Assembly (NCBI GenBank): GCA_013398955.1
Contig: VWPU01001236.1
Location: 42,077 to 106,076 of the forward strand
Direction: 5' to 3'
DNA: 64,000 nucleotides
DNA from: Callaeas wilsoni
Lineage: Eukaryota > Chordata > Aves > Passeriformes > Callaeidae
The translations under genes and the position numbers were made by a program. The notes beneath the pieces were generated by a model. That model ran no database searches. It was not told where the DNA came from and was given only the letters and a program-made list of their open reading frames with translations. Below, one piece after another: positions 48,201 through 61,000 of this stretch; position 1 is the first letter of the stretch; each line of letters starts with the position of its first letter.

Positions 48201-49336
48201 TATGGTACATTGCACCTGGAGCAGAATATAGAAGCACTCACAGAGCGAAATTTTTAGCATCACTTTAAAATACTAAATACAAGTACTTACTGATCAGTCA
48301 GTGAAAATGTAGGCAGTATTCCTCAGGAGCATTTAGGAGTTCTTGTGCTGAAGTTAAGGTGGAAAATATTTTGCTTGCAATTTCTGAAACATAACAATAT
48401 ACTTGGAAATATCACTGGCGTAGACATGACATGTCCACAAGTTTTTTTTCCTGATTCAGTGGTGCCTGAATCATTCATATGAAATTATTCCTTCCTTTCT
48501 ATGACGCTTCATATGGTGTTACAACAGCTTGAAAAACTGTTCACTTCATGACATGTCATTGTCTTCATGCTTACCAGCAAGGTATGCCTGGTCCAAGAAT
48601 CTAAGTAACAGACCTTCCAAACTTTATGAGAATAGTTTCTCTAAAGAAAGGTATGATATGCAATTTTTGTCTGCATCTCTGCCAGCACAGCTTCTTTCAT
48701 CCTCTCATCTCTGAATTGCAAAGCATGGACTCTGTCTGTAGAAGCAGAAGTCAATACAAAGTACTACATGAAAAAGAGAGCATTGTTGATTCTCTCAGAC
48801 TTGGAAAATTTTGATACCACCATTCTATGCTATTCACACAAACCCAGTAACTCCGAGTATCTGTGAATGCCAAGCATTTCTTCCAAGTATGAAATGGTAT
48901 AGCTAGAAGACAATGGTGTGGCTCTCTGGGAAGGAGAATGCTGAAAGTGTCTGAGATGTTACATAAAGAATGGGTAACAGCTATCTTAGACTCTGAGGGC
49001 AAGTGGCATGAACTAGCCAGTGTCTGTAAACACGATTTTTCTTACCCCAACCGGGGTAAAACTTCCTAAGGCAGACTGATGGTGTCCATACTATGTAATT
49101 TTTGGCCTTGGATCATTTTTAGCCTCCATGAGTACTCCTACATTCCTTAAATATAATTCCTATCTTCAAATCACTTTCTTTTTAAGGAAGCATACTTTAA
49201 GAAAGAACACTTGCAGGGAGTTTTGGTGGTTTCACAGAATTTTTCAGAGCCATGTTAGGATGCTTTCATTGGTAATGACTAACTACTGCGATGTATTATT
49301 TTTTCTTCCTCTTTTTAAATTCTTTCTTATTTCAAA

Positions 49337-49533
49337 AAATCTGTTGTTTTGTTTGTTTGTTTTTTGTATTTTTGTTTGGTTGGTTGGTTTTTTGTTTGTT
49401 TTTTTTGTTGTTTTGTTTGTTTGTTTGTTTTGTGTGTGCATGTGTTTCTGGTGTTTTGGGTTTTGGGTTGTTTTTCTTTTTAGTTTGGTTTGTTGGTTTT
49501 TTTTTGTTTTTGCTTTCTTTTTTTTTTTTTTGG
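49337..49533. repeat. (GTTT)n / GGTT T-rich low-complexity tract
   Basis: Nearly 200 bases of T and G only, apart from a short CATGTGTTTCTG-type interruption near 49440. It contains GTTT, GGTT and TTTTG units and yields Phe/Val/Cys-rich frames on + and Lys/Gln/Thr-rich frames on -, all spurious. Confidence 0.9.
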
Positions 49534-50261
49534 CTCTCAGAGTAGAGCAAAAAGTAGGGTGTAAAGCCTGTGGGTAAATGTCGCATGCCAATATGCATCT
49601 GTGGATTCAGGACGTGAAGGATGCTGAAGGGAGGCAATGCCAGTTACAAATTTTCCAAAGCTATTCAATGTGAAGCCGGTCAAATGCAGTACAGTCTTAT
49701 TCCTTTCATTATTCTTCAAATCAGTCCATAAGGTAAACTGTCCCTCCAATTTATGTTCTAAGGTTCCTATTTTATGGCACATAGAAACCTTCTGTAAAAA
49801 ATGTGCACTCACACCAGGCCAAGAGCCTGATCCTTTGGCCCAGCAGTGGTCAGCACCATAGACCGAGAGGAAATAAGAAACTCATTCTAACTCTCCCCAT
49901 GTCTGATCCCTAGCTGGTAGTCTGGCTTCCACAAACAAAAGAGTTCTGTCTTGAGCACAATCCTTTGCACTGTGTTGGAAGTCTTGTGATTTTTTTTTCC
50001 GATATCGAGCTACTGATTACTATTTTCACAGTTTCTTTCTATTATTATTATGACTTGCAATTTAAAAAATTGAGTCTCCTCTATCTTTCATATCTTAATG
50101 TATAAATAAGATCTTAAAATGCAAGTCTTATCCCATACTACCAGATTTAAAATATTTTTAAAATATTTTCCATTCTACTGCTGGGTAACATATTGACACT
50201 TTCTCTTCTACTCTTGGTTTGGTGTCTCTTTTATCCTGAAATAATTATTTTTTTTTCCCTC

Positions 50262-50520
50262 AGAACAGCCCTGGTAGTCAGCAAACTGAAGATGAATGAG
50301 CAATGCTCACTTATGGCAAGGAAATGCAGACCCAGACTGGGCTGCACTGTAAGCAGCACTGTCAGGAGGTTGAGGAGGGTGAACCTTCTGCTCTACTCGG
50401 CACTGCTGAGGCCACATCTGGAGTACATTGCGCAGGTCTGGACTCCCCTGTATAAGAAAGACATGGACATACTGGAGTGACACCAGTGAAGGGCTATGTA
50501 GATATCAAGGGCTAGAAACA
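50262..50520 (+). mobile_element. CR1 LINE fragment, late ORF2
   Basis: Short CR1 piece. The plus frame at 50193-50480 contains NEQCSLMARKCRPRLGC, then LLLYSALLRPHLEYIAQVW and LYKKDMDILE, matching the CR1 ORF2 segment after the RT catalytic block. A stop follows at 50478 and similarity ends about 50520. Both ends of the element are missing. Confidence 0.88.
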
Positions 50521-53500
50521 TCTGTCAATGACACATTACATATATAATGAAAATTTGCAATGACAGAACTTTGATACACTGAGAAAACTTCAACCTAAAA
50601 CACTTAAAAGGTACTTTCATTAGAAACAGTCACATTTCATCAAGCAAAAGGTGTCTTCTAAAATTATTACTGTACCTGATGAAAATGTAATATCTTATGC
50701 AACAAGAGTGAATAGGCATAAACCCATCATTCAGGAATCTGCTTAGTATTTTAGTCAGTGAAACAACACAAAACATTTATTTGCAAACCCTTCCTCTGCA
50801 CTATCTTTGTTGTCTATAAACTGACCACTTCAAAATGAGAAATACAATTCTTCATTTATTTAGAAGCTGACAGAAATTCTTTATATAAATAAGTATTGGA
50901 TATTCAAAGGGCATATTTTTGAGATATAAATATCTATTTTATTTATTTGTGATTCAGTGTTTTTCATTCATTAATCGTCACTTGGAGCAATCAGTTGTGT
51001 TCACTGCAAATAGCTAGTCAACAAGTAGCCAAAAAGTAGCTGATTCATGAACTGAAATGAATACTAAACTAGTGAGATAATAGATCTGAAATGAGCAGTA
51101 ATTTAATTGCATCTACCCTATTTAGTTTAGAGTTGCCAACCTTTTTGAGCAAAACTAATAATTTTTCATCCATCTACATTCGTTCCTATGGAATAAAATG
51201 AGAAAATACAAGAAAATATCTACCTTTCAGTATTTTAACTTAGACTAATTGTAAAGAGCTAATGAACTCAGCTTTTGCTTTTATTTAAAGAAGTTTTGAA
51301 GACTATTGCTTATATAAACAAGCTGGAAGCATTTTGTATTACAGATTGTCATTTCATGTTGACTAAAATTTACTTACTTAGCTCTCAAAGTAAAAAGAGA
51401 CTAATGTATAAAAGTTCTGTGATTAATAAATCACCCCTGACTATCATATTAAGCATGTGGATAATCTTCTGTACTCAGATAAAATACCTATAATCCAGAA
51501 TCACAATATACAAACTGGAAAATATCTGCCTAGTTTATTTACCTAGGTGGAAAATTAAGTCACACTAATTCTCTTTGCATGCAAATTACAGTATTTCTGA
51601 ATTACATCAGTAAATAAGTGAAAGGTAGTAGTGTTCAGTAATTTTTTAAAGAATAGAAAGAGAATGACAAGATATAATCCCCTGCTGTTCTGAATGTAGC
51701 CCATAAAAAGTAATACTTCACATGGATTTGTCTGGATTTCTTCAATACTCTACATAAGAGTTTCAATGACTAAGTCTCATGTTGAAAACAAATAGTTGCC
51801 TCTGGAGTACAAACAGGAGAGCTTTTTCATCAAATAATCTAAGTAGTTTGAAGGTTGTGGACAGGATCACCTTATAAAATACAGCTTGACAATGAATAAG
51901 AGGGGTTTCTCTGAACAGACAATTTGAAACTGTCCAAAACCAGAAGTGAAATTTAAAATCAAATTTCATTCTTTACATGAGTACCAGACTGAGAGAAAAG
52001 GAATTGTGTGAATTTTTTTGAAAAGATAGCCAGACATAGCTAAACTACTAGAGAAACAAACTACATGATCAAGAGTCTAAGAATGCTATAATAGGTTACA
52101 ACATAGTCCTCAGATATTGAAAAGCATTTTTTTTTTCCAGTGGGAATGTGTTTGGTTAGAAATACAGTCTGTCACTTACACCCACAGTGAATCTAACTTC
52201 AGGAAGTATGTACAGGCTTTAAAGGCAATGGAAAAAAATCTAAGACAAAGAAATTGGTTTTCAAGGCTTGTTGACATAAACAGAAACCTTAAAATTGCAT
52301 ATTGGATGTGGATAGGAAGAAATTAAATTCCTTTCTGCAGATGCAAAACTTCCTTCTCTAAGAAATTAACAAAACTAAATTTCATTTTATACAAAGTCTT
52401 CTAATCTGCTAAGTAGAATCGTGACAATAATTTTCTATCCAAGTAGTTGTTGTTTCTTTCTCATTCAGTATTAACTATATGTAGTAACTAGAATATTGCA
52501 AATAAGGAGTAAAATGATGTTAAAAAATTAGTTGACCTTCATCAGGAGTACTAAAACAGTGTGAGTAATCCTACGGTCACTTGAGAGAAAGTGTACCTCC
52601 CCAGGCTGACCCCAGAGACACGTGAAGTGTGTCCCTGGCACAAGAGGTGCAGGCCATGCCTGGCTACAGCTGCTCCCTGCACCCTCCAGCTCACCCTTCA
52701 AGCAACCTCCTGTCCCACCAGGTGGGACACACCGGGCCTGAGACCCACTGTGCCCTGCGTGTGGGTTCGTTCTCACATCAGGAGCAAAAGAAAGATCACA
52801 GCTTAGGAAAAAAACAAGCTCTTCTGTGGCAGAATAAGGAGTTAGACATGGATGATAACAAGGAGGTTTTTCTTCCCCTGCAGAGATGAAGAGTTAGTGC
52901 CAGATTGCTTGTGGAGACTTCATGTGGCTTCAGTTTTGACAAGTTTACACTTCTACAGTGTTATACTGATACTATCAGTAATATCTAATAGCAAAACAAA
53001 TGTTGTAGACATTTTGTGCGTAAGTAAGTTAATTCTGGGTTTATTTAAAAAAATAACAACCTCCCACTACAGCTAAGCAACTTTTGGAATCCTTTTTAAA
53101 TCAATCAGACCATGTATATGTTTTCTAGCAGAGAAGGGGAAAAAAAGAGTTCTTGAAATATTTGATATTAACATCCACTCACAGCAATGTGAGTAAGTCT
53201 GTGTTACTGGTGTAGTTCAGTCTTACACAGCTGCTTTTTGAAGTCAGAGCAGGGACAGACCTTGTTTTTTGCAGTTCCCCTTCCTAGATTTAAATGTGGT
53301 GGGCAAACTAGCCACATGCTGGGTTTAAATTCCTATGTGACATAGTTTGGAGAACACTTGCCATGCTTTATTCTTTTATTAGCTTGAGCAGCATTTGGTT
53401 TGCAATATTGAATAGATGAAAAAATATTGCTGGCTTGTAGATAGGTGAACAAAAGTGGGGAGACAGTATGGCAAGGTGAGTGGGATGGGCTGTGTGCTTT

Positions 53501-56500
53501 ATGGAGGTAGAGGATAGAACTGTAGATACTGATTTTGGACTAGGAATTACTATGAACATTTAGCAGTAACTGAAATCGAATTTATTCTTTACATCTGTGG
53601 CATCTTTAGATCTGTATGCATCTGGATAGAAAATAAAACATGTAATCTGCCCAAAATATTGAGGGGATATTACCATGTGACATAAAAACTAACTCAAAAA
53701 ACAACAGTAATCAAGAACCCACCTTCTGTCGCCGAATCTTTTAAACAGAGCATCATCAGTTTTTGCCTTGGTTGCTCCAGCCATCTCAAGCCCTCCAAAA
53801 TATTGATTCCTTTTCCTATATTGAATTTTGAAGTATACAATAAAAGCATAAAGATAGATCTAGTAGATAGTGTTGTTGATATTTTGTGGAGAACTCTTAT
53901 TTCATTCTTATTTTACCTTCTTGTGAAATATTTGTAGTGTAGAATGTCATGTATACTCAGCTACTTGCAGTGTTCTATACCCATAAATTTAACATTAAAT
54001 GTTTATTCTTGTTAATTAAAAAATTTGCTTTGTCTTATGCATTCAGACAATTCCTTAAGTCAATCCTATCAGACAGTAATAATTCATATAATACTAATAA
54101 ATGTAGTAGATATTAACAAAAAATTTAAAACTTTGTTTCATCATAAAATTTTTCAACTACAAACATTGTCAAATGGTTCTCTTCTAAATTTGCTTTCCAG
54201 GAAGCCAAGTTTTCTTAGGTTTTAGTGATGTCTTAGTATTGTTCATTGAAAAAAAATCCATTTACAGATAGACATCTTCTGTTCCGAAGCCAGCAATTAC
54301 AGTAAGTTAAACAAATAATCATTTCAGTGAAGCACGGATTCATGTTTGTACTTCAATGGCACACAATTTTAAATTGAGGCAAACACAAAGAACTTCTTTT
54401 CCCTCTTTTGATTGTTTTTGTTTTAGAAATCTACAGAAAGAGAAAATTCTGTCAGGCAAAGGGCCTCAATTTTATTTTTCTGATGAAAGAAAAAGTATGA
54501 GATGCATTATCATCACACAAACCCATATAAGAATCAATTAAAATTCCCACTGCAGATGTCTGCATTCATAAAATGTTATATTTTCCTTCAAACTAAAAGA
54601 GATGTGAACTACTTCAACATACCTAATTACATCTTCAAATTTTGGAATTTACTACTTCCATTTTGTCTAGTAAAAACTGTTCACAAAATTTCAAAGGTTC
54701 TTTAGTCTTCCATATCATGCAGATAATTTGTAATAATGGTAAAAAATCCTTTGGTTTTGCTAACCATTAAGTACATGAAGGCATAAATCAGCATGGATGG
54801 GTGGAAATTCTTCATCCAAGCAAGGTGTTAAGGAGAAAGCTGTGGCAAAGAATTAGGTTGATGTTTATGTCACTAAGTCCCTGTATAACTCTCCATTGCT
54901 AACCTTAATACTTACTCAAGAATTGATCTAATTTCTGATCATAAAGGATAGATCAGTCTAATTTCCCAGCTGGACAGCATGAATAATTTTGTGCCTTTGC
55001 TACCCCTATATTTTTGCCTCATTAATGCTGAACTTTTTGAGTCTTACTCATACAGCTTCTGATGTGCTGAATTTCAGCAGTTGAGTGTCTGTTAGAAAGC
55101 CAGAAGCAGCTTTTTGATATGCTGCCCAGTGTTAACCCACAGGGGGCTGCTGTATACTGTGCAATGGATCATGCACCAGCTGGGAATTGCTGGGACCATA
55201 TGCCAGATGGAATTTTATCCAAAATGCCTATTGCAATGAGATAAGCCTGTTGCATATTTCTCTGTAGCTTAGCCAGCCACTGGAATTCATGATCTTCTAT
55301 GACCTTGTAGTCTCAAAAAATGCACCGCTATGACAAATTATGATTATAGACTTTGGTTTTGCAATAAAAATATTTCTAAGTATTTTCTTAATCAAGGAAA
55401 GTCCTTCATTATAAGTGTTAATCAAGATGTTATTGGCTAGAGAAATAAGAAGAAAGAAGGAATTTTTCAGAAATGGTAACTGAGAAACTGTAACATTGAC
55501 ACATTTTGAAAACAAATACTGGCTAGGTAATATTTTCTGTACAACCTTTTCTGCAAAGAATCTGTTGACATTTGCTGATGACTCAAGTTCTTGATTTTTT
55601 GAGAACTTAGTACATATTCTTCCAGGAGTCATCAGTCATGCAGATGTCTTGAATATGATTTTATTTTCACCTTTCTGGACTATGACCTTTTTTTCTGCAA
55701 ATTTTCTTCATGGTAGTACCCAAGTTTCTAAAATTTAAGAAAACAGAAAATGTTTATTTATGCATAAATGAGAGGGAACAATTTTGTCAGAAGTGATAGC
55801 ATTTCAGATGTTTGAGAAGTGCTCTTAGAAAGAAGTAATAAGAAAATATGCATAGCAATTTTAGTCTAAGAGCAGCAGCAGCTGTTGCAAATGTACTGAT
55901 CTGTAACAGACAGTCTACCACTTTTTACCCTATGATGGGGCTGGTTAGCCTTGATAATGCAAGAATATGCCAGCTGCAAAATTTCTTCAGCTGGTATTTC
56001 ATTTCTTATTATAAGAAAAAAAAAATAAAGAATTTTTAGAAAAGGTCCATCACTTCAGGAAAATCATATTGAAATCACTATCATTAGATACTTCATTCAA
56101 AACATAAACCATTTGCAAAGAGAACTAAGAAAATTCCAGGATAAAAGACAATACTGTCACTAATGATTAATGCACATCTTACTCAATTCAGGAGAATAGA
56201 TTTCAGCTTGCAAACTTATTATAAAATAATGCTGTTTTTTTGTTGTTTTTCTTTTTATGAATCAATCCCCGATCTTTGTCAATGAAAACGATTTTGTCTC
56301 AGACTGTATTATTTACCAACTATATACTAAACTGTGCCCACAGATCCTGTTTCCCTGTGATTCACTGAATATGTTATAGTGTTAATGCAATTTTAGACCA
56401 AAACTGAGCCAGCTTCAGAAAGTTGTAAATGTTTAATTTAAAGTAAAAATATATTCTCATAAACAACCATTTCAAATTTCCAGTGAAACTCACTAGAACA

Positions 56501-56652
56501 CATTTCAAATTTGTATTAGTTCCCTGATTGTATATGAGTACAAATTCATAAATATGTTTTACAAAGATAACATGCTAAAGGGGCTAAACATATCTTAAAA
56601 AAAAAAAATGTTTTTCTCTATTTCTAGTTCATGGCCTGATACAGTTTCCTTT
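50521..56652. other. 6 kb AT-rich DNA without recognised genes
   Basis: No gene recognised. The only compositional outlier is the GC-richer segment at 52575-52790. The 111-residue minus frame at 55297-55632 has no recognisable domain. Confidence 0.5.
52575..52790. other. Unidentified GC-rich segment
   Basis: About 215 bp with markedly higher G+C than the flanks, including CACCAGGTGGGACACACCGG near 52717. Overlapping open frames exist on both strands (52528-52776 on -, 52629-52889 on +) but neither shows a known domain. It could be a degraded LTR or LINE piece, or a small regulatory element. Confidence 0.3.
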
Positions 56653-56982
56653 TGTATTGAGCTGACATAGCCAGGTTTTGGTAGCTGGCAGAGCTACAGG
56701 GATGGCTTCTGTTAGAAGCAGCTAGAAGCTGGGAAGGAAGGAAAAGTAGGGGGAAGGTGTTTTTAAGGTCCTATTTTACTTATTATGCTGCCCTAGTAAT
56801 AAATTCAACTAATATCTCTGTATCAAATCTGTTTTTCCTGTGACAGTAATTGATGAGTGATCTCTTTCTGTCCTTAACTCATGAACCCTTTATCATATTT
56901 TTTTCTCCCCTGTCCAGCTATGGAAGAGAGCGATAGAGAGGCTTTGGTGCATCTTGCCTTTAGCCAGGGTCAAAACACTACA
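56653..56982 (+). mobile_element. ERVL-type LTR (copy B), internally deleted
   Basis: The same family as the LTR at 26501. It starts TGTATTGAGCTGACATAG, keeps the 5' block GGTTTTGGTAGCTGGCAGAG near 56683 and AGAAGCAGCTAGAAGCTG near 56715, then jumps to the 3' part. That part has AATTGATGAGTGATCTCTTT near 56850, CTCCCCTGTCCAGCTATGG near 56906, and the end TAGCCAGGGTCAAAACACTA at 56961-56980, closing in CA at 56982. About 0.7 kb of the middle, including the U3 promoter region and the CTGGAGCAG repeats, is deleted. It is followed after 10 bp by copy C. Confidence 0.78.
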
Positions 56983-56992
56983 CTTATTTCAC

Positions 56993-58061
56993 TGTATTGA
57001 GTTTATGTCGCAAGATTTTCGTAGTAAGGTGGGGGGACTGCATGGATGGCTGCCGCGAAAAGACATCAGAAGCCACCCCATGTCAGAGAATGTCAGTTCC
57101 AGCCAGCTCTAAGACAGACCTACCACTGGCCAAATGTGAGCCCATCAGTGACATTGGTAATATCTCTGTAATAGCATACATAAGCAGGGTAAAAACTGCT
57201 ATGCAGAAACAATTGTGAGAAAGGAGTGAAAATACGTGAGAGAAACAGCCCTGCAGACACCAACGTCTTTGGGAAAAAAAGGGAGAGGAGGTGCTGCAGA
57301 CGCTGGAGCAGAGGTTCCCGTGCAGGCTGTAGTGCGGACCACGGTGAAACAGCTGTGCCTCTGCAGCCCATGGAGGTCAGCGGGGGGCAGAGATCCACCT
57401 GCAGCCCGTGGAGGACCCCGCACACAAGCAGGCGGATGCCTGAAGAAGTCTGTGACCCCATGGAAACCCTGTGTTGGAGCAGGCTTTTTAGAAGATCTGT
57501 GAAGCTGTAAAAAGTAGCCCACGCTGGAACAGGTTTTCTGTCAGGATCTGTAACCTCATGAGGGATACATGATGGAGAAATCTGTTCCTGAAGGACTGCA
57601 CCCCATAAGAGGGAACTGCAGCCCATGGGAAGGATCTGTGTCAGCAAAATTTATGGAGGATGGGACTCCATGCTTGAATAGGAGAAGAGAGTGAGAAGAA
57701 AGGTTAGGCAGGGACAAGGTGTAATGAACTGACTGCAATACCCATACCTCATCCCCCTCTGCTGCTTGAGGGGAGAAGGTAGAGAATTTGGGAGGGAAGT
57801 TGAGCCTGAGAAGAAGGGAGGGGTGGGAGAAGGTGTTCTAAGATTTGCTGCCATTATCCTACTCTACTGTTAATTGGCAATGAGTTAAAATAATTTCCTT
57901 GAGTCCATTTTTATTGTGATGATAATTTTTAAGCGATGTCCCTGTCAGTATCTTGATCCATAAGCCTTTTGTCATATTTTCTTCCCCTATTCTGTTGAGG
58001 GAAAGGATTGATAAAGCAGCCTAGTGGGCATCTCATACCTAGTTAAGGTCAACTTGCCGCA
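56993..58061 (+). mobile_element. ERVL-type LTR (copy C), near full length
   Basis: A near full-length member of the same family, starting TGTATTGAGTTTATG and ending GGTCAACTTGCCGCA at 58061. In the middle it shows GAGAGAAACAGCCCTGCAGA near 57237 (shared with copy A near 26726), CTGGAGCAG-type imperfect repeats at 57300-57660, AATGAACTGACTGCAATACC near 57723, and a 3' part resembling copies A and B. A TATA-like ATACATAAG sits near 57175. It lies head to tail behind copy B. No gag or pol lies between them. The minus frame of 175 residues at 57120-57647 and the plus frames are non-coding shadows of the LTR. Confidence 0.8.
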
Positions 58062-61000
58062 TTAGGAAACTATCATTATTTCCCTTTTAGCACATATTAT
58101 TGTTATTATCAAAATAGCATCTGGTTTAAGTTTTGTCTGGCCAATGTTTTGATAGATATCTGATTCATAACCATAAGTTCAAGAACTTAGGTTCAAGAAC
58201 CAGTGTGGGAACAATATTTACTACAGTGTTCAGAAGAATCTGATTTCAAGGCAATGCAGTTTTTCTTGAGTCAGAAAGAAGGAAATTATTTTTTTTAATG
58301 TGCAGAACGCACGTTTTGTATCTGGTCAGTCACAACAGATGAAATTTTATTAAGAACTATTACCAGCAAACCACAAACAGGTAAAATAAAAGACTGTTGA
58401 AAGTCCTAGGTATAAGCAAGGTGAAGGACAAGATTTTTGAATTACAAGTGAGAGCTCCTGATTGACCTGAATTTCTATTAGAGATACTTCATGTGTTACT
58501 TGATCCAGTCAACCCTCTGCTGTCTAATTGCAGACCACAAATTAAAGAATGGGCTTTTACTGTGGAGACCAGGAAATGAACCTGTAAAAAAAGCGTAATA
58601 ATTTCCTAATGGTACCCAACAAGCTGTTACTGAATTATTCAGGGGAGTTTTATTTCATGCAGTAATTCCTAATGGATACAGTTTATGGACTGTCTCTTCT
58701 TAAGTGAAGAAAAGGAAAGCAAGATATAAGAAAGATGTGGTCACAACACAATTTTAGCATAAACCAGAGGAGTACAATAATTTTGTTTGAGAAGATCACT
58801 TCTCCTCATAAGGATGGAGTCTATTTTCTCATAGAGCTTGAAGTAATGCCAAAAAGCTACATAAAACAGTTGAGATTTCTGCCTTCAGCCAAATCATCAT
58901 AGGTAAGGGTGGGCCCTGAAGAGGCCTTACCGTGACATGCAGTGAGACCTACCTATGCTTAAACACAAATTGTAGCAACTTTTTTGGCAACAAGCTTGTC
59001 TTCTTCTATATAGATAGTTCTCATCTCAGCTTCTCTCAGTCATGATCACTACAGATCCACAGAGTGTCTTTCTGAAAGCTGCAGATTCTTTGAAGTCTAT
59101 TGAGTGCATGGTCTTCTCAGTTTTAATTTAATATTGTTCTAGTTATAGTAAGAAGGGCTAGTTAAAAAAACATTTTCTAATTTCAAAATCAAAGCAGTAG
59201 TATATTTTAATTTTCCAGTCTTGAAACAGGTATTTCTGGGACCAAAAAAAAAAAAGGCTAATATAAGAAAAATATAAATAAGATTTATTCCGATTTTTGT
59301 TCAGTTCTAATGCAGATACTTGCGTACATGTAATTATAAGAAAGTAAAAACATAACTCCAGTTATTCATTCATTCACATACCTCCATTCACACATTCATT
59401 CCATTACCTGTCACAAAGGTTTCAATTAGTGACTTAATTTCATGTATTCTGATTGCTTCTGTGACATACATATCTCTTTAATAAACCAAAGTGGACTTAT
59501 CTCAGTTCTGCATTTGAAAATTCTCCTGGTACTTCAAGAATGTGTTTGTTTGGGTTTTTTTCTCCTTACCATATGATCTACATCTAAAATACAATAAGTA
59601 ATGAATACATGACTTCAAAGCTTTTACTTTTACTGAATTTGCCATTCAGTAACTTGAGAGTACACAATATAAGCCTATTTATTTGAAACACATACCAATA
59701 TTCAAAAATCTATTTAATTCCAAATGTTTTTATCTTTTAAAATTCACATCTAATGTTGAAATTAGCCATTGATAGCTATAGAATTCAAATTACACGTAGA
59801 TATATTTAGTATATTGAAAAATCAGAAATCATATATTAAATGTAACACCTCCTCCCAAAAAAATCCCCACATATGGATCTGTATGAGTTCTTGTTGCTTT
59901 CCAATTTTTTTTTTTTTTAAATTTTGCATTTATCTCCTGTTATTTTGTCGGTATTGCTTTTAAGCAATTAACATGTCACTGGAATCCTTCTTTTTCATAG
60001 CTGTAGTTGAAACAGGTTTCACAGGTTAAGCTTACATCTGCAACTCTAAGACAGCAGGAATAATTTTAGATCATGGAATGAACACATCTTCTGCAAACCA
60101 TGCCTTGCCCACAGTCACAAAAAACACTTCCTGTATTATATTTACATGTTGCTGAACTGATATTTTTAATTCTGCCCTAGTAACCTCTATGATATTATAT
60201 ATTGTTTTGAAATACAGTAAATATCACAAACATGTATAACTCCAGCTTTAGGTATGCTTTTTGACAAAATTTTCTCAAAGAGGTGCTTTCAAAATTACCT
60301 AAATTGTTCCACCTCTGACATTCTAGTGTAATGAAGCCTACATGGCTTTAGGAGTGATACAACATGTAGTTTCAAAATTAATCAATTAAATATAATATAG
60401 TCCTTTTCAAAGAAGACATTCTAGAAGTTTAGTAAAAATCTTAAAACTGTTTAAGTCTAATCACACAAAATTTTATAAGAATTACTTTTATTTTGGATTG
60501 AAAACAAAGGTTGAGGGCATATTTACACATTTTATGGCTTATACCTAGAGAATATAAAGGAAGACTTTCCCTTGGTCAAGGAAGACTGGGTTAGAGAACA
60601 TCTAGGCAAACTCGACATCCATGTCAAGTTCATCTTTTTGTCACATTAATTCCAAATTTATTCTGAGTCAAAATACTCAAATTCATGTGGATTTTACTAG
60701 GATTTATGTAAGACACATTAATTCTAAATGTCTTTCTTATTTCTCAGGTAGGAAGAAATCACATAAACATTCACTCATCACGTCCATCTTCCTCAAAGTC
60801 TTTCACAGTTGTCACCAGTGCTATCCAAAAGACCAGAAACTTTGACAAAATATTTTACGAACCTCTGGAAACCAGTCTAAGCATGTTTCATTATATTGGT
60901 GTACTGGTGTTACACTGGTATTACACTGGTACAGGGGATATTACAGGAGAGGTTATGGAAAGAAAAGGTTATGCTTCCTTTTTTTTTTCCTAGTGATTGA

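Larger units (their letters stand above)
42076..50261. other. 8 kb AT-rich, repeat-poor block
   Basis: No CR1, LTR or gene recognised. It contains the hairpin at 42500-42533, the T-rich tract at 45231-45280, A-rich runs near 42425-42453 and 45808-45840, and the GT-rich tract at 49337-49533. The longer frames (49128-49577 on +, 49283-49591 on -) are translations of the GT-rich tract. Confidence 0.5.

Noticed and set aside
49128..49591. Overlapping long frames on both strands with Phe/Cys/Val or Lys/Gln/Asn repeats
   Set aside because: Produced by the (GTTT)n low-complexity tract.
57120..57647. 175-residue minus-strand open frame
   Set aside because: It lies wholly inside an ERVL-type LTR that runs on plus. 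LTRs are non-coding and rich in open frames because of their GC content; the peptide shows no domain.
58300..58350. Short resemblance to the CR1 stretch that reads GTTCTGCATTTGGTCACAAC at 7230-7249
   Set aside because: Only about 35 bases with several mismatches, and the flanks do not extend the match. Too weak to call a CR1 fragment.
60900..60935. Short direct repeats of TTACACTGGTA
   Set aside because: Only two to three imperfect copies; not distinguishable from chance slippage, and no context.
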